NCBI GenBank assembly: GCA_963798855.1
Contig: CAWCUU010000002.1
Span: 930,001-994,000 of the forward strand
Length of the DNA stretch: 64,000 bases
Source of the DNA: CAWCUU01 sp963798855
GTDB taxonomy: Bacteria > Gemmatimonadota > Gemmatimonadetes > Longimicrobiales > RSA9
Reading direction: 5' to 3'
In this document: in pieces, positions 36,910 to 46,655 of the stretch
Position numbering within the stretch: position 1 is the first letter of the stretch
Layout of the letters: every line of letters starts with the position of its first letter
Translations under genes and position numbers: made by a program
Notes under the pieces: model-generated
Database searches by the model: none
Seen by the model: the letters and a program-made list of their open reading frames with translations, nothing else
Told to the model about the DNA's origin: nothing

Positions 36910-37980
36910 TCAACGGGATCGGGGCATGAAACCGTCAAGCCCCGGCACATCCTGACCCACGCGCTGCTTCTCGAACTCGGCCTCAATGAAGACGGGCGGG
37001 AGCAGCAGGACTTCGGGGCGCATCTGGGGGTGGTCGGCGTGGATGATGTCCCACGGAGTCCGTCCGCCTTTGTAGCCGTTCGGCCGCGCCAGGTTGAAGT
37101 AGTGCTGGTAGAGCGTCGCCTTGCGCAGGAAGTCTTCCGCACTGGCGAAGCTCTCCAGATCGAAGAACTCCTCCTCGATCAGCCGGTGCAAGGCCTCCAC
37201 GTCCGCATTCGCGTTCGGCCAGCGCGGCGGCGTGAAGGTGTGTCGTGCCCCGCAGACCTTGCGCACCGTGTGCACGAAGCCGAAGTCATGCACGCGCCGC
37301 TGCCCTCCACTGAACTCACCGCCCCGGTCCGTCTGCACCACCACCTCCGCTGGATCGATCCCCCACCGCTGCAGGTGAGTCAAGCAGCGGCGGATCAGCA
37401 GCGAGGCGTAGGTCGCGCTCAGCTCCTTGCCGAAACCGACGAAGAGCGCCCCGCTCTTCGTGTCCCGAATCGTGTACTCGTAGCGTGGCAGATCCAACGC
37501 CTCGAGCTGCGCCCAGTAGTTCGGGATGTCCCAGAGCACTTTCACATCCATCTGCAGGTGCTGAAGCGCTCGATAGGCGGCCTTCACCTCCCGCAGGTCC
37601 CGCTTCGTCTCGTGCTTGCGTTTCTTGCGCCGCGTCAGGCCGCGCTCGCGTAGGATCCGGCCGATCGCATTCTTGCCCACCCGCAGATCGAACATCGACT
37701 TCAGCCGCCGCGCTCCAAAGCAGCTCACCGCTCGTCGCGCCGCCACCACCCGCTCTTCCTCCTCCTTCGACGTCTTGTGTGGAATCCGCTTCGGTGCCCG
37801 GCTTCGTTCCTGAAGTCCACCGGCCCCTTCCGCCTCGAAGCGCCTCACCCACAGACGCACCGTGTTGCGGCTGCAGCCGTAGACCCTGCGTCGCCTCCCG
37901 CACGCCATGCTCCTGCGCGTAGCGCACCAACTCCAGCCGGAACGTGAAGCGACTCTCTTCCACCTTGCCCCGCGCATCAT
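36910..37980 (-). pseudogene. Transposase, integrase core, frameshifted near its N-terminus
   Basis: The main frame holds an HTH region (RVYGCSRNTVRLWVRRFEAEGAGGLQERSRAP), a second HTH-like part and a DDE integrase core: MDVKVLWDIP and VVVQTDRGGEFSGGQ supply Asp residues and LIEEEFFDLE the Glu region. The natural N-terminus, ESRFTFRLELVRYAQEHGVREAT (GTG at 37963), is in another frame; the switch needs one extra base removed near 37880-37890 (around GCAGGGTC). The reading frame also continues through the left inverted repeat and stops at 36910 in flanking DNA. Either inactive or made by frameshifting. Confidence 0.82.
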
Positions 37981-38262
37981 GCTACGGTACGTCGGCGGGT
38001 TCATGGCGCCTCCGCTGTCGTGCAAGGACAGCGACCTACACCGAGTTCCAGCTCGGGCAGGCCTGTGAACCCGCTTCTTTTATCTCCCGCCTACTCCTGC
38101 GGCAACTCCCTCACAAAACGTGGCCTCCCGCACCTGCGGCGCTTCGGCCCTCGACCACCCCCGTCTTCAAACAGCTTCTTCCACACAAAATCCAGCTGCC
38201 CCCGCCCTACCTCCCCGAAGCACGCCAACGCTCCCCGGGGTGGGTCAATATGTGCCGGGGCT
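36938..38262 (-). mobile_element. Insertion sequence (IS481/IS3-like integrase-core type)
   Basis: Bounded by 23-base inverted repeats, AGCCCCGGCACAT..TGACCCAC at 36938-36960 and its complement at 38240-38262, matching at 21 of 23 positions. Inside is one transposase gene with a frameshift, plus about 210 bases of non-coding sequence on the right. Outside the inverted repeats, after five bases on each side, is an exact 16-base direct repeat GATCGGGGCATGAAAC (36917-36932 and 38268-38283), which may be an unusually long target duplication. The right end supplies the stop codon of the disrupted helicase gene. Confidence 0.82.
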
Positions 38263-41200
38263 ATTCCGATCGGGGCATGAAACGCGTGGGTCGACAGGCT
38301 CCTCGAGGCTCTTTGCCGGCCGCACAGTAGGCCTGAATTCGAGAGAAGCCAGGACGCGCACCGCCTGCGCCTCCGACCCGTAGGTCTCACCGACCTCCTC
38401 CTGGCTCCAGCCTCCCTCGCCCTTGCCGCTGCCAGCGTTCGTGCCCTCGCTCTTGCTGCCCTCGCCCTTCGAAGCCAGGATCGTGGCCTCGAGCGTCTCG
38501 ATCACCCGGAGCGCGTCGCCGGGGACGATCGGGCCGAGCCGGCGCAGCGCCTCGCGCAGGCGGAGATCGGCGACTACTTGCGCACTGGTGCGTAGGGCAT
38601 GGAGCAGGGTGTCGGCGCGCCGGCAGAGATCCGCCGCGGGTGCGGGCTCCAGCGAGATTGCCCGTAGCAGCCGGGCGACGGCGCGTCGAGCGGTGCGACT
38701 GAGAGACGCCCCGGCGAGCGGATCCGCCGTGCCTCCATCGGCTTCGAGGCCAGCCAGCGCGGCAGCGATAGCGCGGCGGGCAGCGGTGGACGGGGCACCG
38801 GCCCGCATCCGTGCCGTGTCCGTTGTGCGTTCTTGGTCGGCAAGTACGTCGATGAGTAGCCGCAGGGCGACGGCGTCGTCGCGGCGGACGCGGCCGCCTG
38901 GCTCGACGATGACGCACCGGCTGCCGCGGGACGTCTCCAACGCGACGAGCACGACCATCCGGGGCGGGTCGCCCGGCGGAGGCTGGCTGCCCCACCCAGG
39001 CTCGGTCTCGTCGGCCGCCCGTGGCATTGACGGCGGCGATGGTGCCGGGATGCCGACGCGCGCGTGAAGCGGCGCGTCGCACCGCCTTCCTCCTCTGTCG
39101 TGCAGCCGTTGCGACAGCTCGAGCCTCAGTCGCTCGTCGAGCTCGAAGGGCGCGGCGTCGTCGCGCTCGATGTCCTCGAGGACTGCCGGGTCGCCCGCGC
39201 GCAGGCGCGCCACGACGTCGCGCGGGAAGGCAATCGCGGGCGCGGCGGGAAGGATCTTCTCAGTCGAGCCCACGGTGCCGACAATGGTGGCGATCTTGCG
39301 ACGCAGCCTGTCGGCGATGCGGAGCATGCGCTCGAGTCGCGCCTCGGGGAGGAAGTGCCACGCGCGCACGGAAGCGTGGCGGGCACCGAGCCGATCCACG
39401 CGTCCGATCCTCTGGACGATCCGCACGGGGTTCCACGGCAGGTCGTAGCAGACGACATCGGCCGCATCCTGCAGGTTCAATCCTTCAGCGAGCACGTCGG
39501 TCGCGATCAGCACGTCAATGCGCTGTGCGGGCGTGGGTTCTGGCGCGCCGTTCGCGATGGGCGCGAAGCGCCGGATGACGTCGGTCCGCCCGCAACGCTG
39601 GGTCCCGGCGCGCGCCTCGGCGCCATCTACGAGCCCCACGCCTCCTCGCGGCGCGAGCGCGCGGTGCAGATATCGCGCTGTGTCGCGGTACTCGGTGAAG
39701 ATCAGGACTTTCCGCCCTCGCAACTCATCGAGCAGTTGTCGCAGTGCGGCCAGCTTCGGGTCGGCATCCCCGTCGAGGGGCGATGTCGCGCGGAGCAACT
39801 CGTGGAGGCGATCGAGATCCGCGGCTACGCGTCGGGACAGCTCGTCCGCGTCTATGCTGCGGGGAAGCGGTCGGAGCAGCAGCTCGTCGAGTCGAAGCTG
39901 GAGCGGATCCGCGTCGTCGGCCGCGACGGATGCACGCGGCTCGGGCAGGCGGCCCTCGCGGAGAGCCCGCAGTGCGGCCTCGTGGAAGTCGACTTGCCGC
40001 CTCACACTGGACCGGAACGCCGGCACGCCGGACTCGAGTCGCTTCAGCAACAGGAGTCGGAGCAGCGCGGCAACCCCGCCGTGCCCGGGGGGTGGGACCC
40101 GTTCGCCCGCTGCCGCCGGCTGCGGAAGGGTCAAGTCGCTCGAGAATACGTGGCCGCCGAACCTCGCCAGCGCGGCCCGGATGCGCGGGAGCGCCTCCGG
40201 TGCGGTGTCCCTCAGCCGGTAGTCGACCGAGCGCGGCGGTTCCCGCTTCGGAAAGACGAGGGTCGATCCGGTCGCCGGGAGTCGAACCCCGCTGTAGTGG
40301 TCGCGCAGGAATGGCCGGGTTCGCCGGACCATCGCCGCGCGCATCACCGGCTGGACGACCTCGGGGGCGGCAATGCCCGTTGCGCCTGCGGCCTCGCGGA
40401 AGGCGCCGAGGAGATCCGCGATACCGACGTCGGCGAAGTCCCCGTTGCCAGCGAACAGTCGCAGCAGCCAGTAAAGATCGAGCGGCGAATTGTTGACCGG
40501 CGTCGCCGTGAGCAGCGCGACCGGCACGCCGCGGCAGAGTTCCGCCAGCGCACGATAGCGATTCGTCGCCGGGTTCCGGAACGCGTGTGCCTCATCGACG
40601 ACGACTAGGGACAGTCCGATCTGCGGTCGCGCTTGCGGCTGACGTCGGCTGAGTTGGGCGTGGGTGACGACGAGCACCCGGATCGGTTGGCCGCCGCCCG
40701 ACTCGGCCGGCGGCGGAAGGCGCAGACGCGTGCAGAGGCGTCTGAGCGGGACCAGCCACTGTCGCCGCATTACAGCCGGGATCACGACGGCCACGCTTCC
40801 GCCCTCACGGATCCGGCTCTCGATCAGAGCTAGCGCGATGTACGTCTTGCCGACGCCGACGCCATCCGCGATCAGTACGCCGCCGCGCCGCTGCAACACG
40901 GCGTCGGCTCGCCGCGCCGCCTCCGCCTGAAAGGTGGCGAGCTCAAAGATATGTGATGCCCCATCCGCCTTGCCGGTTCCGAAGCAGCGTTCGCCGATGA
41001 GGCGGACCACGTCGCGAACGTCCGCGTCGGGCCAGCCGGGGCGGGCCTCGCCGACTCGCGGTAATGGCCTCGGCTCGGCGGCGCCGGCGTCGAGCGCCTC
41101 CCGGACAACATCGAGAACATCGTGGCCCGCGGCCCAGAGCGCTTCGAAGCGTGAGGTGAGTGCGAGGATCTCGGAGGGCTCGGCGTCGCCGTGCAGGATG

Positions 41201-41640
41201 GCGGTAGACGCGGTGCCGGCCGGTGGCGTGTGGAACCAGTGGGCCCCGATGAGCGCGGCGACGGGGGCGACGGATCCGCGGAAGACGGAGAAGTCGGGGC
41301 TCCAGCCCTCGATCCCGGCGGCCCGCGCTTCGAGGCTGCCGCTCATCGCGAGCTCGCGTAGGACGGCGATGCGTCGGCGTCCCGATGCGTCGCGGCGGGC
41401 GTCGAGGGCGGCGTCCAGCAGCGTAGCCGCGTCCAATCGTCCGATCAGCACTCGGCACCGCTCGATGCCGGTCATCTCCTGTGGCAGAAGGTCGACCGCG
41501 GCAAGCCGGATGCGACCGAGGGCGAAGTCCGCCTGCCGACTGATCCGCAGCAGCCGTCCGACCACGTCGCGCAGCGTCGGACCCTTCCCAGTCCCGAGCA
41601 GCCGCGGCAGCGGCGCGGGCAAGGCGACGGGCGCGCTCAC
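38245..41640 (-). CDS. SNF2-type helicase of a candidate defence module, C-terminus altered by IS
   Basis: About 1,130 residues. Walker A ADGVGVGKTYIA near residue 262, DEAH box VVVDEAHAFRNP near 347, motif III LLTATPVNN, and C-terminal helicase motifs LIFTEYRDTARYL, ATDVLAEGLNLQDA and QRIGRVDRLG. Resembles DrmD of class 1 DISARM, inferred. GTG 41640 overlaps the methyltransferase stop (GTGA); ATG 41661 is an alternative. The last codons (PDRNSPGTY) come from the IS right end. Removing the segment between the 16-base repeats would give an end ...SCPDPVDRRAGFG instead, so the native protein was hardly longer. Likely still functional. No signal or membrane segment seen. Confidence 0.85.
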   Translation of the reverse strand: MSAPVALPAPLPRLLGTGKGPTLRDVVGRLLRISRQADFALGRIRLAAVDLLPQEMTGIERCRVLIGRLDAATLLDAALDARRDASGRRRIAVLRELAMSGSLEARAAGIEGWSPDFSVFRGSVAPVAALIGAHWFHTPPAGTASTAILHGDAEPSEILALTSRFEALWAAGHDVLDVVREALDAGAAEPRPLPRVGEARPGWPDADVRDVVRLIGERCFGTGKADGASHIFELATFQAEAARRADAVLQRRGGVLIADGVGVGKTYIALALIESRIREGGSVAVVIPAVMRRQWLVPLRRLCTRLRLPPPAESGGGQPIRVLVVTHAQLSRRQPQARPQIGLSLVVVDEAHAFRNPATNRYRALAELCRGVPVALLTATPVNNSPLDLYWLLRLFAGNGDFADVGIADLLGAFREAAGATGIAAPEVVQPVMRAAMVRRTRPFLRDHYSGVRLPATGSTLVFPKREPPRSVDYRLRDTAPEALPRIRAALARFGGHVFSSDLTLPQPAAAGERVPPPGHGGVAALLRLLLLKRLESGVPAFRSSVRRQVDFHEAALRALREGRLPEPRASVAADDADPLQLRLDELLLRPLPRSIDADELSRRVAADLDRLHELLRATSPLDGDADPKLAALRQLLDELRGRKVLIFTEYRDTARYLHRALAPRGGVGLVDGAEARAGTQRCGRTDVIRRFAPIANGAPEPTPAQRIDVLIATDVLAEGLNLQDAADVVCYDLPWNPVRIVQRIGRVDRLGARHASVRAWHFLPEARLERMLRIADRLRRKIATIVGTVGSTEKILPAAPAIAFPRDVVARLRAGDPAVLEDIERDDAAPFELDERLRLELSQRLHDRGGRRCDAPLHARVGIPAPSPPSMPRAADETEPGWGSQPPPGDPPRMVVLVALETSRGSRCVIVEPGGRVRRDDAVALRLLIDVLADQERTTDTARMRAGAPSTAARRAIAAALAGLEADGGTADPLAGASLSRTARRAVARLLRAISLEPAPAADLCRRADTLLHALRTSAQVVADLRLREALRRLGPIVPGDALRVIETLEATILASKGEGSKSEGTNAGSGKGEGGWSQEEVGETYGSEAQAVRVLASLEFRPTVRPAKSLEEPVDPRVSCPDRNSPGTY

Positions 41641-44600
41641 GAGCGCGTCCCGCGCAGCCATGCGTCGAACACGCCAAGCGCGACACGGTCGCTGTACGAC
41701 AGACCGTAGAGCCCGCAGACCCGGTCGTCGAGCTCGGCAGCGTCGGCTGGATCGAGCCCGGCATCGACGTGTGCCTGCCGCGCGAGGGCTACGAGCCGGG
41801 GGGCGGCGTCGCTGCTGAAGACGCCGGTGGGAAGGGGCACCAGCGCAATGGTCCATGCGAAGAAGCGGAATCGCGCGTCCTTCGCGCGTTCCGCGACGGC
41901 GCGGGCGAACGTCCGGACCGGAGTCGAGTTGAGCAGGGCCGAGAGCAGCAGCGCCTCGTCCTCAGTGTCCACGGGCACGAAGTATGTCGTGTTCAGCGGC
42001 ACGAGCGGGCGGCTCGCGCCCCAGGACGTGCGGACGGACGCGGGCAGCGCGACCGCCTTCAGCGTCTCGGCCAGATCATGCCACGCCACCTTCGGCCGGA
42101 GCGTGTCGCACGTCACGCGGAACACGGCGCCCACCGGGCTAGCAGCCGCGCCGGAGCGAGCGCGCAGCCGCGCCGCGTGGCGCCGCAGGTAGCGATCCAG
42201 GCGGGGCGGTGCGGGGCGGTGCCGCGCACGGTCATCGCGGAGCCAGACGACGTGTCCGGAGATCTCGTAGCTCCACGCGGCGACATCGCCGCCGCGGACC
42301 AGCGGCGCCAGCGCCTCCGACTCGACCAGCACCCGCCCTCCCCTGCCCCGGCTGCCCTCGGGCCGCACCCACGCGAGGCCGCCGAGCTTGGGCTCGACCG
42401 AACGCAGGAGCAGGACGTCGTTCGCGCCGGTGACAATGCCTCGCCGGACGTGCCGGCTCTCGCCGAGCGGCGCTCCTGCGCGCTGCATCCGCCGCATCGC
42501 GGCTCGCGCGTCGGCCGGCGCGAGGAGCCACGGCGACTCGGTGTCTCCCGTCAGGACAGGCAGCTCGGCGGGCGCAGCTTCGAAGCTCAGCGGCGGCACA
42601 CCCCGTCGGGTGAGGGTGACCCGGACCGGTGACGGTGCACGCCCGACTTCCGCGCGGTCCGGTCGCCGAGCGACGACCGCTACGGTGAACGCGTCCGCCC
42701 TGAAGACGGCGTGTGCATCAAGGGAATGATCGTGCAGCGAGACGAGCTCGGTGCGCTCGACGAGCAATCTCCTCGCCCCTGCCCCATAGAGTGACCGGAG
42801 CACCTTCGCCGGCAGCAACAGGGCGAGAACCCCGCCGGGCGCGAGCAGCTCCGCGCAACGCTGCAGGAAGAGCACGGACAGGTCCGCCTGCGCGGTCGCG
42901 GCGCCGGGGGTGGCGCACAGTCGCGCGCCACGCTTCCAGCCGCGCACCACCTCGACGTAGCGCCGACGGAGCCGCGGAGCCAGCGCCCGAGGCCAGCGTG
43001 CCGCGCGGATCCACGGCGGATTCGAGACGATGATGTCGAAGCCGCCCGCGGCTTCCGGGAAGTGGATGGGGAAGCTGAAAAACGGCAGCGAGCGTGACTC
43101 CTCCAGCGCCCGGCGCAGGTCGGAGGCGTCGCTCGCCTCGTCGGCGAGGGCGGCGAGCGCCGTCACCGCGCGGCGGGCCACGGTCGGCACTTCGCCAAAC
43201 AGGTCGCGCGAGGTCGCGAGTGTGCGCAGGTCGGCTTCCCGTGCGGCTCGTCGCCGCTCGGACGAGGCGAGCCAGGCCCGTGCGAGGTCGTTCTCCGCTT
43301 CGGCGAGCCGCCGGCGCAGAGCTTCCCGTTCGGCCGGTCCTGCCGCGACGTATGCCTCGCCCAGCGACACGAGCCGCTTCAGCGCGCCGAGAAGCTGCGC
43401 GTCGCCGACACGCGGCGCGGCACTGGCCGTGGCCGTTTCCGCGATATCGAAGGGTGCCAGCAGCGCGTCCCCCTGTCGGATCCGGCGATCCAGGTTGGGT
43501 AGCGGGGGCGGTTCGCCGTCCGATGTGACCGCTATTGCGAGCCAGAGCCGGAGCGAGCACAGCAGCGCCGCGTCGCCCTGGATGTCCACGCCATACAGCC
43601 GGCGCTCGACGAGGCTGCGTCTGGCATCCGCCGGCGATACGCCGTCGAGTGAGGCTCGGAGGCGAGCGAGGCATCCCATCGCACCGAGCAGGAAGGCGCC
43701 CGAGCCGCAGGCGGGGTCCAGCACCCGGGCGCTGCGCACGCGCGCCGCGAGCTCCGCGCGTCGTTCGGCGGCAAGCCGTGCTGCGGAGGCCGGGTCGGAT
43801 GTGGTGCCGAGGTAAGCCGCGACGCCTTCCCGCACCAGATCGGCCACCGCGGCGGCCGGCGTGTAGAAGCTGCCCGTCTCACCGCGACGCCCGGACTCCA
43901 TCAGCTCCTCGAAGACCATACCGAGCATCTCGGGATCGATGCCGAGGTCGCCCGACTCCGGATCCGCTCGCTCACCGATGTCCAGCGACGTAAAGCGATA
44001 GCGGTCGAGAAGGTCGTCGAGCACCGAGCCCAGCGTCGGGTCCGGCAGGTCGAGGTCCCGGTGCCGCAGCTCCAACGCGTGCGGCTCGAAAAGGCCGCCG
44101 TTCAGGTAAGGCAGCGGCCCCAGCCTGGCCGCCTCTGGACCGCGCGTCTCCGGCCGCGCGTTCAGCGCGGCGAAGAAGAGCGGAGAGAGCACCGTGCGAT
44201 AGATGGAGCCGCCCCGCGATGGTCGTCGCGCCAGGGTGGCGAGGTAGTCCCTGTCGCCGGCGAGCTGTCCTCGGTCCTGCAGGAAGCGCAGGAACATCAG
44301 CCGACAGAGCAGCAGCAGTGCGAGACGCTGGCGCTCCGTCGCAAGCCCTTCGGGCAGCCCTATCCAATCCGCCGCGATACGGGCGCGGTGCGCGCGGAAA
44401 TCCCGGAAGAAGCGACGCCTGAGCCGGGTCCGGTCCAGCGCCCGGGCGTAGCGCATCGCCAGCTCGACGCCGCCCTCGCCGGATCGCGGGATCATCCGTT
44501 CGAGCGCTTCGACGTCCGAGTCGCGCGGGCGGCCGGGCTCGAGCGTCAGCTGGCGCGGCCGGCCGCCGAGATCGAAGGTGAGAACGGTGAGTCGCGGCCC

Positions 44601-44966
44601 GCGGGACTCCGTCAGCAGAAACAGGTGCAGGGCAGAGGCGTGCCGCGTTCGGATCCGCCGGGCGGCGCGGACAGCGGCATCGGCGCGCAGTCGCCGCAGT
44701 CGCACGTGAACGGCGAGCAGCGTCGCTCGCCTGCCGACGACGCGCACGCGCGGCGCCGCGGCCCGGGAGTTCGACTCGCCGGCGCTCGTCCGTGTCTCGG
44801 CCGGAAGCCGTGCGGTCTCCACGCCGCCGGGCTCCAGCCCGAGCGCCCGGGCCAGCGCGTCGACCGCCGCATCGGCTCGCGCCGGGTCGCCGCCTGCCGC
44901 GTCCAGGGCCGCCAGCGCGGCCCGCAGTGCACTCCGCTCCTCGCCCACCCGGCCAAGAAGCCGCAT
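41637..44966 (-). CDS. Adenine-specific DNA methyltransferase (PglX/DrmMI/Eco57I-like)
   Basis: 1,109 residues. Motif I DPACGSGAFLLGAMG near residue 415 binds S-adenosylmethionine; motif IV IIVSNPPWIRAA near residue 647 is the N6-adenine catalytic loop. Before motif I, a helical region with MVFEELMESGRRGETGSFYTP is typical of Eco57I/type IIG and PglX proteins. The C-terminal third (about 830-1090) looks like a target-recognition region (PLVPLNTTYFVPVDTEDEALLLSALLNST). No PD-D/ExK nuclease motif is obvious. Expected role: methylate host DNA in a restriction-like defence. First gene of the pair, followed by the helicase with a GTGA overlap. Confidence 0.88.
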   Translation of the reverse strand: MRLLGRVGEERSALRAALAALDAAGGDPARADAAVDALARALGLEPGGVETARLPAETRTSAGESNSRAAAPRVRVVGRRATLLAVHVRLRRLRADAAVRAARRIRTRHASALHLFLLTESRGPRLTVLTFDLGGRPRQLTLEPGRPRDSDVEALERMIPRSGEGGVELAMRYARALDRTRLRRRFFRDFRAHRARIAADWIGLPEGLATERQRLALLLLCRLMFLRFLQDRGQLAGDRDYLATLARRPSRGGSIYRTVLSPLFFAALNARPETRGPEAARLGPLPYLNGGLFEPHALELRHRDLDLPDPTLGSVLDDLLDRYRFTSLDIGERADPESGDLGIDPEMLGMVFEELMESGRRGETGSFYTPAAAVADLVREGVAAYLGTTSDPASAARLAAERRAELAARVRSARVLDPACGSGAFLLGAMGCLARLRASLDGVSPADARRSLVERRLYGVDIQGDAALLCSLRLWLAIAVTSDGEPPPLPNLDRRIRQGDALLAPFDIAETATASAAPRVGDAQLLGALKRLVSLGEAYVAAGPAEREALRRRLAEAENDLARAWLASSERRRAAREADLRTLATSRDLFGEVPTVARRAVTALAALADEASDASDLRRALEESRSLPFFSFPIHFPEAAGGFDIIVSNPPWIRAARWPRALAPRLRRRYVEVVRGWKRGARLCATPGAATAQADLSVLFLQRCAELLAPGGVLALLLPAKVLRSLYGAGARRLLVERTELVSLHDHSLDAHAVFRADAFTVAVVARRPDRAEVGRAPSPVRVTLTRRGVPPLSFEAAPAELPVLTGDTESPWLLAPADARAAMRRMQRAGAPLGESRHVRRGIVTGANDVLLLRSVEPKLGGLAWVRPEGSRGRGGRVLVESEALAPLVRGGDVAAWSYEISGHVVWLRDDRARHRPAPPRLDRYLRRHAARLRARSGAAASPVGAVFRVTCDTLRPKVAWHDLAETLKAVALPASVRTSWGASRPLVPLNTTYFVPVDTEDEALLLSALLNSTPVRTFARAVAERAKDARFRFFAWTIALVPLPTGVFSSDAAPRLVALARQAHVDAGLDPADAAELDDRVCGLYGLSYSDRVALGVFDAWLRGTRS

Positions 44967-44996
44967 GGCCGGGGGCGTTGGAATGGCTGAACGCGA

Positions 44997-45536
44997 CTAC
45001 TTCCGCGGCCCCGCGTAGAGCCGGCCGCGCTGGATCGCCCTCGGCTCCTCGACAGTGATGAACGCCTCCGAGTCCCACTTCTCGACCTCCTTCAGCACCT
45101 GCGGCACGTGGCGGCGCTTGACTACGGTGTAGACGACCTCGACGCGGCCGGTCGCGCCCTGCCCGGAGAACTCGGTGACGCCGAAGCCGCGCTCGCGCAG
45201 CGCGTCGGCCATCTCGACGCCGCCCCAGCGGGAGATGATGCGCACGGTGGAGAGCCCGAGCGCGAGCTTCCCCTCGATCCACATGCCGACGAGGTTGCCC
45301 ATGCCGAAGCCGAGCGCGTAGCCGGCGACGTGCCAGGGGCTGTTGAGGTTCCGGATCGCGGAGCCGATCGCGACGATCCAGACGGTGACCTCGACGACGG
45401 CGATGAGCGGGACGAGCGCGCGGATGTTGCGCATGGTGAGCAGCACGCGGACGGTCTGGAGCGAGACGTCCACGATGCGCAGGCAGAAGATCAGCACGGG
45501 CCCCCACGGCCCGGCGAAGAGGGCGTCCAGCGTCAT
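44997..45536 (-). CDS. DUF2179/UPF0316 membrane protein
   Basis: About 179 residues. Three membrane helices at the N-terminus (ALFAGPWGPVLIFCLRIVDVSLQTVRVLLTM, LVPLIAVVEVTVWIVAIGSAI, HVAGYALGFGMGNLVGMWIEG), then a soluble DUF2179 domain (VRIISRWGGVEMADALRERGFGVTEFSGQGATG) of ferredoxin-like type and a final VEEPRAIQRG. Similar proteins are linked to nucleotide-signal or ion-exchange roles in other bacteria, but no function is established. One base separates it from the aldo/keto reductase stop, so it is co-translated with that gene. Confidence 0.86.
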   Translation of the reverse strand: MTLDALFAGPWGPVLIFCLRIVDVSLQTVRVLLTMRNIRALVPLIAVVEVTVWIVAIGSAIRNLNSPWHVAGYALGFGMGNLVGMWIEGKLALGLSTVRIISRWGGVEMADALRERGFGVTEFSGQGATGRVEVVYTVVKRRHVPQVLKEVEKWDSEAFITVEEPRAIQRGRLYAGPRK

Positions 45537-45537
45537 G

Positions 45538-46530
45538 TCAATCGTCCCGTAGCGGTGGTGCGAGGAAATCGGGGCCGATCGGCTCACGAATGGTATCGAG
45601 GGTCGCGTCGATCTCGCGCAGCGTCTCGTCGTCCAGCTCCCAGTCGAAGAGGCCGTCGAGCACCTGCAGGTGGCCGGGCCCGCGCGCGCCGAGCAGCACG
45701 ACCGTGACACCCGGCTGGTGCAGCGTCCAGCGGATCGCGAGCTGCGCGACGCCGCGGCTCCAGCGCTCGCGGGCGAGGGCGTCGAGCCGGCGGACGACGT
45801 CGAGGTAGCCGGCGAAGCGGGGCGGCCGGAACTTGGGATCGACCGAGCGGACGTCGTCGTCGGGGAACGTCGTCGCCGGGTTCATCCTTCCGCTGAGCAG
45901 CCCGCGGCACAGCACGCCGTAGGCGATGACGGCGATGCCGGCTTCGCGGCAGTAGGGCAGCAGCTCCGTCTCGACGGCGCGCTCGAGCAGGTTGTACGGC
46001 GGCTGCACGGCGTGCAGCGGCGAGGCGGTGCGGAAGCGCTCGACCTGCTCTACGCTGAAGTTGCTGACGCCGATCGCGCGGATGAGGCCCTTCGAGTGCA
46101 GCCGCTCCATTGCCTCGGCGGTGGCCTCGATCGGCACGCGCGGGTCGGGCCAATGGATCTGATAGAGGTCGATGTAGTCGGTCTGCAGCCGTCGCAGCGA
46201 CGCTTCGACCTCCTTCTCGATGTTGCGCGGGCGCGCGTCGCGGAACGTGCCGCCGCGCTCGGTCCAGGCGAGACCGGCCTTCGTCGCGATCACCACGCGG
46301 TCGCGGTCGCCGCTCTGGCGGAGGGCGCGCGCAATGCGCTCCTCGGCGGCGCCGCGGCCGTAGACGGGCGCGGTGTCGATGAAGTCGATGCCGGCCTCGA
46401 GCGCGGCGCCGATCGTGCGAATGGCCTGATCTTCCGGCGTGCCGCCCCAGTCCAGCCCACCGATCGACCATGTGCCCAGGCCGATACGCGAGACGTCGCG
46501 GCCGAGCGCCTCCAGCGTCACTCGCTGCAT
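45538..46530 (-). CDS. Aldo/keto reductase
   Basis: 330 residues, TIM-barrel NADPH-dependent reductase. Catalytic tetrad visible: Asp and Tyr in IDFIDTAPVYGRG, Lys in VIATKAGL, His in LYQIHWPDP. Cofactor site near the C-terminus (VVLLGARGPGHLQVL). Uses NADPH to reduce an aldehyde or ketone; substrate unknown. Probably transcribed together with the DUF2179 gene. Confidence 0.94.
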   Translation of the reverse strand: MQRVTLEALGRDVSRIGLGTWSIGGLDWGGTPEDQAIRTIGAALEAGIDFIDTAPVYGRGAAEERIARALRQSGDRDRVVIATKAGLAWTERGGTFRDARPRNIEKEVEASLRRLQTDYIDLYQIHWPDPRVPIEATAEAMERLHSKGLIRAIGVSNFSVEQVERFRTASPLHAVQPPYNLLERAVETELLPYCREAGIAVIAYGVLCRGLLSGRMNPATTFPDDDVRSVDPKFRPPRFAGYLDVVRRLDALARERWSRGVAQLAIRWTLHQPGVTVVLLGARGPGHLQVLDGLFDWELDDETLREIDATLDTIREPIGPDFLAPPLRDD

Positions 46531-46655
46531 TGGCTTACCTTTTCGTGGTTCGGAGTGCCCTTCTTCCGCGCGGGCGCGGGCGCGGGCGGCAGGCGGGGAC
46601 GCCGCATCGCCGCGAAGCTGGCGGCATTCACGTCGACGCGTAGATTTCTGGCTGC

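Noticed and set aside
41769..44990. Plus-strand frames over the methyltransferase gene
   Set aside because: No domain match; minus-strand gene has clear motifs I and IV.
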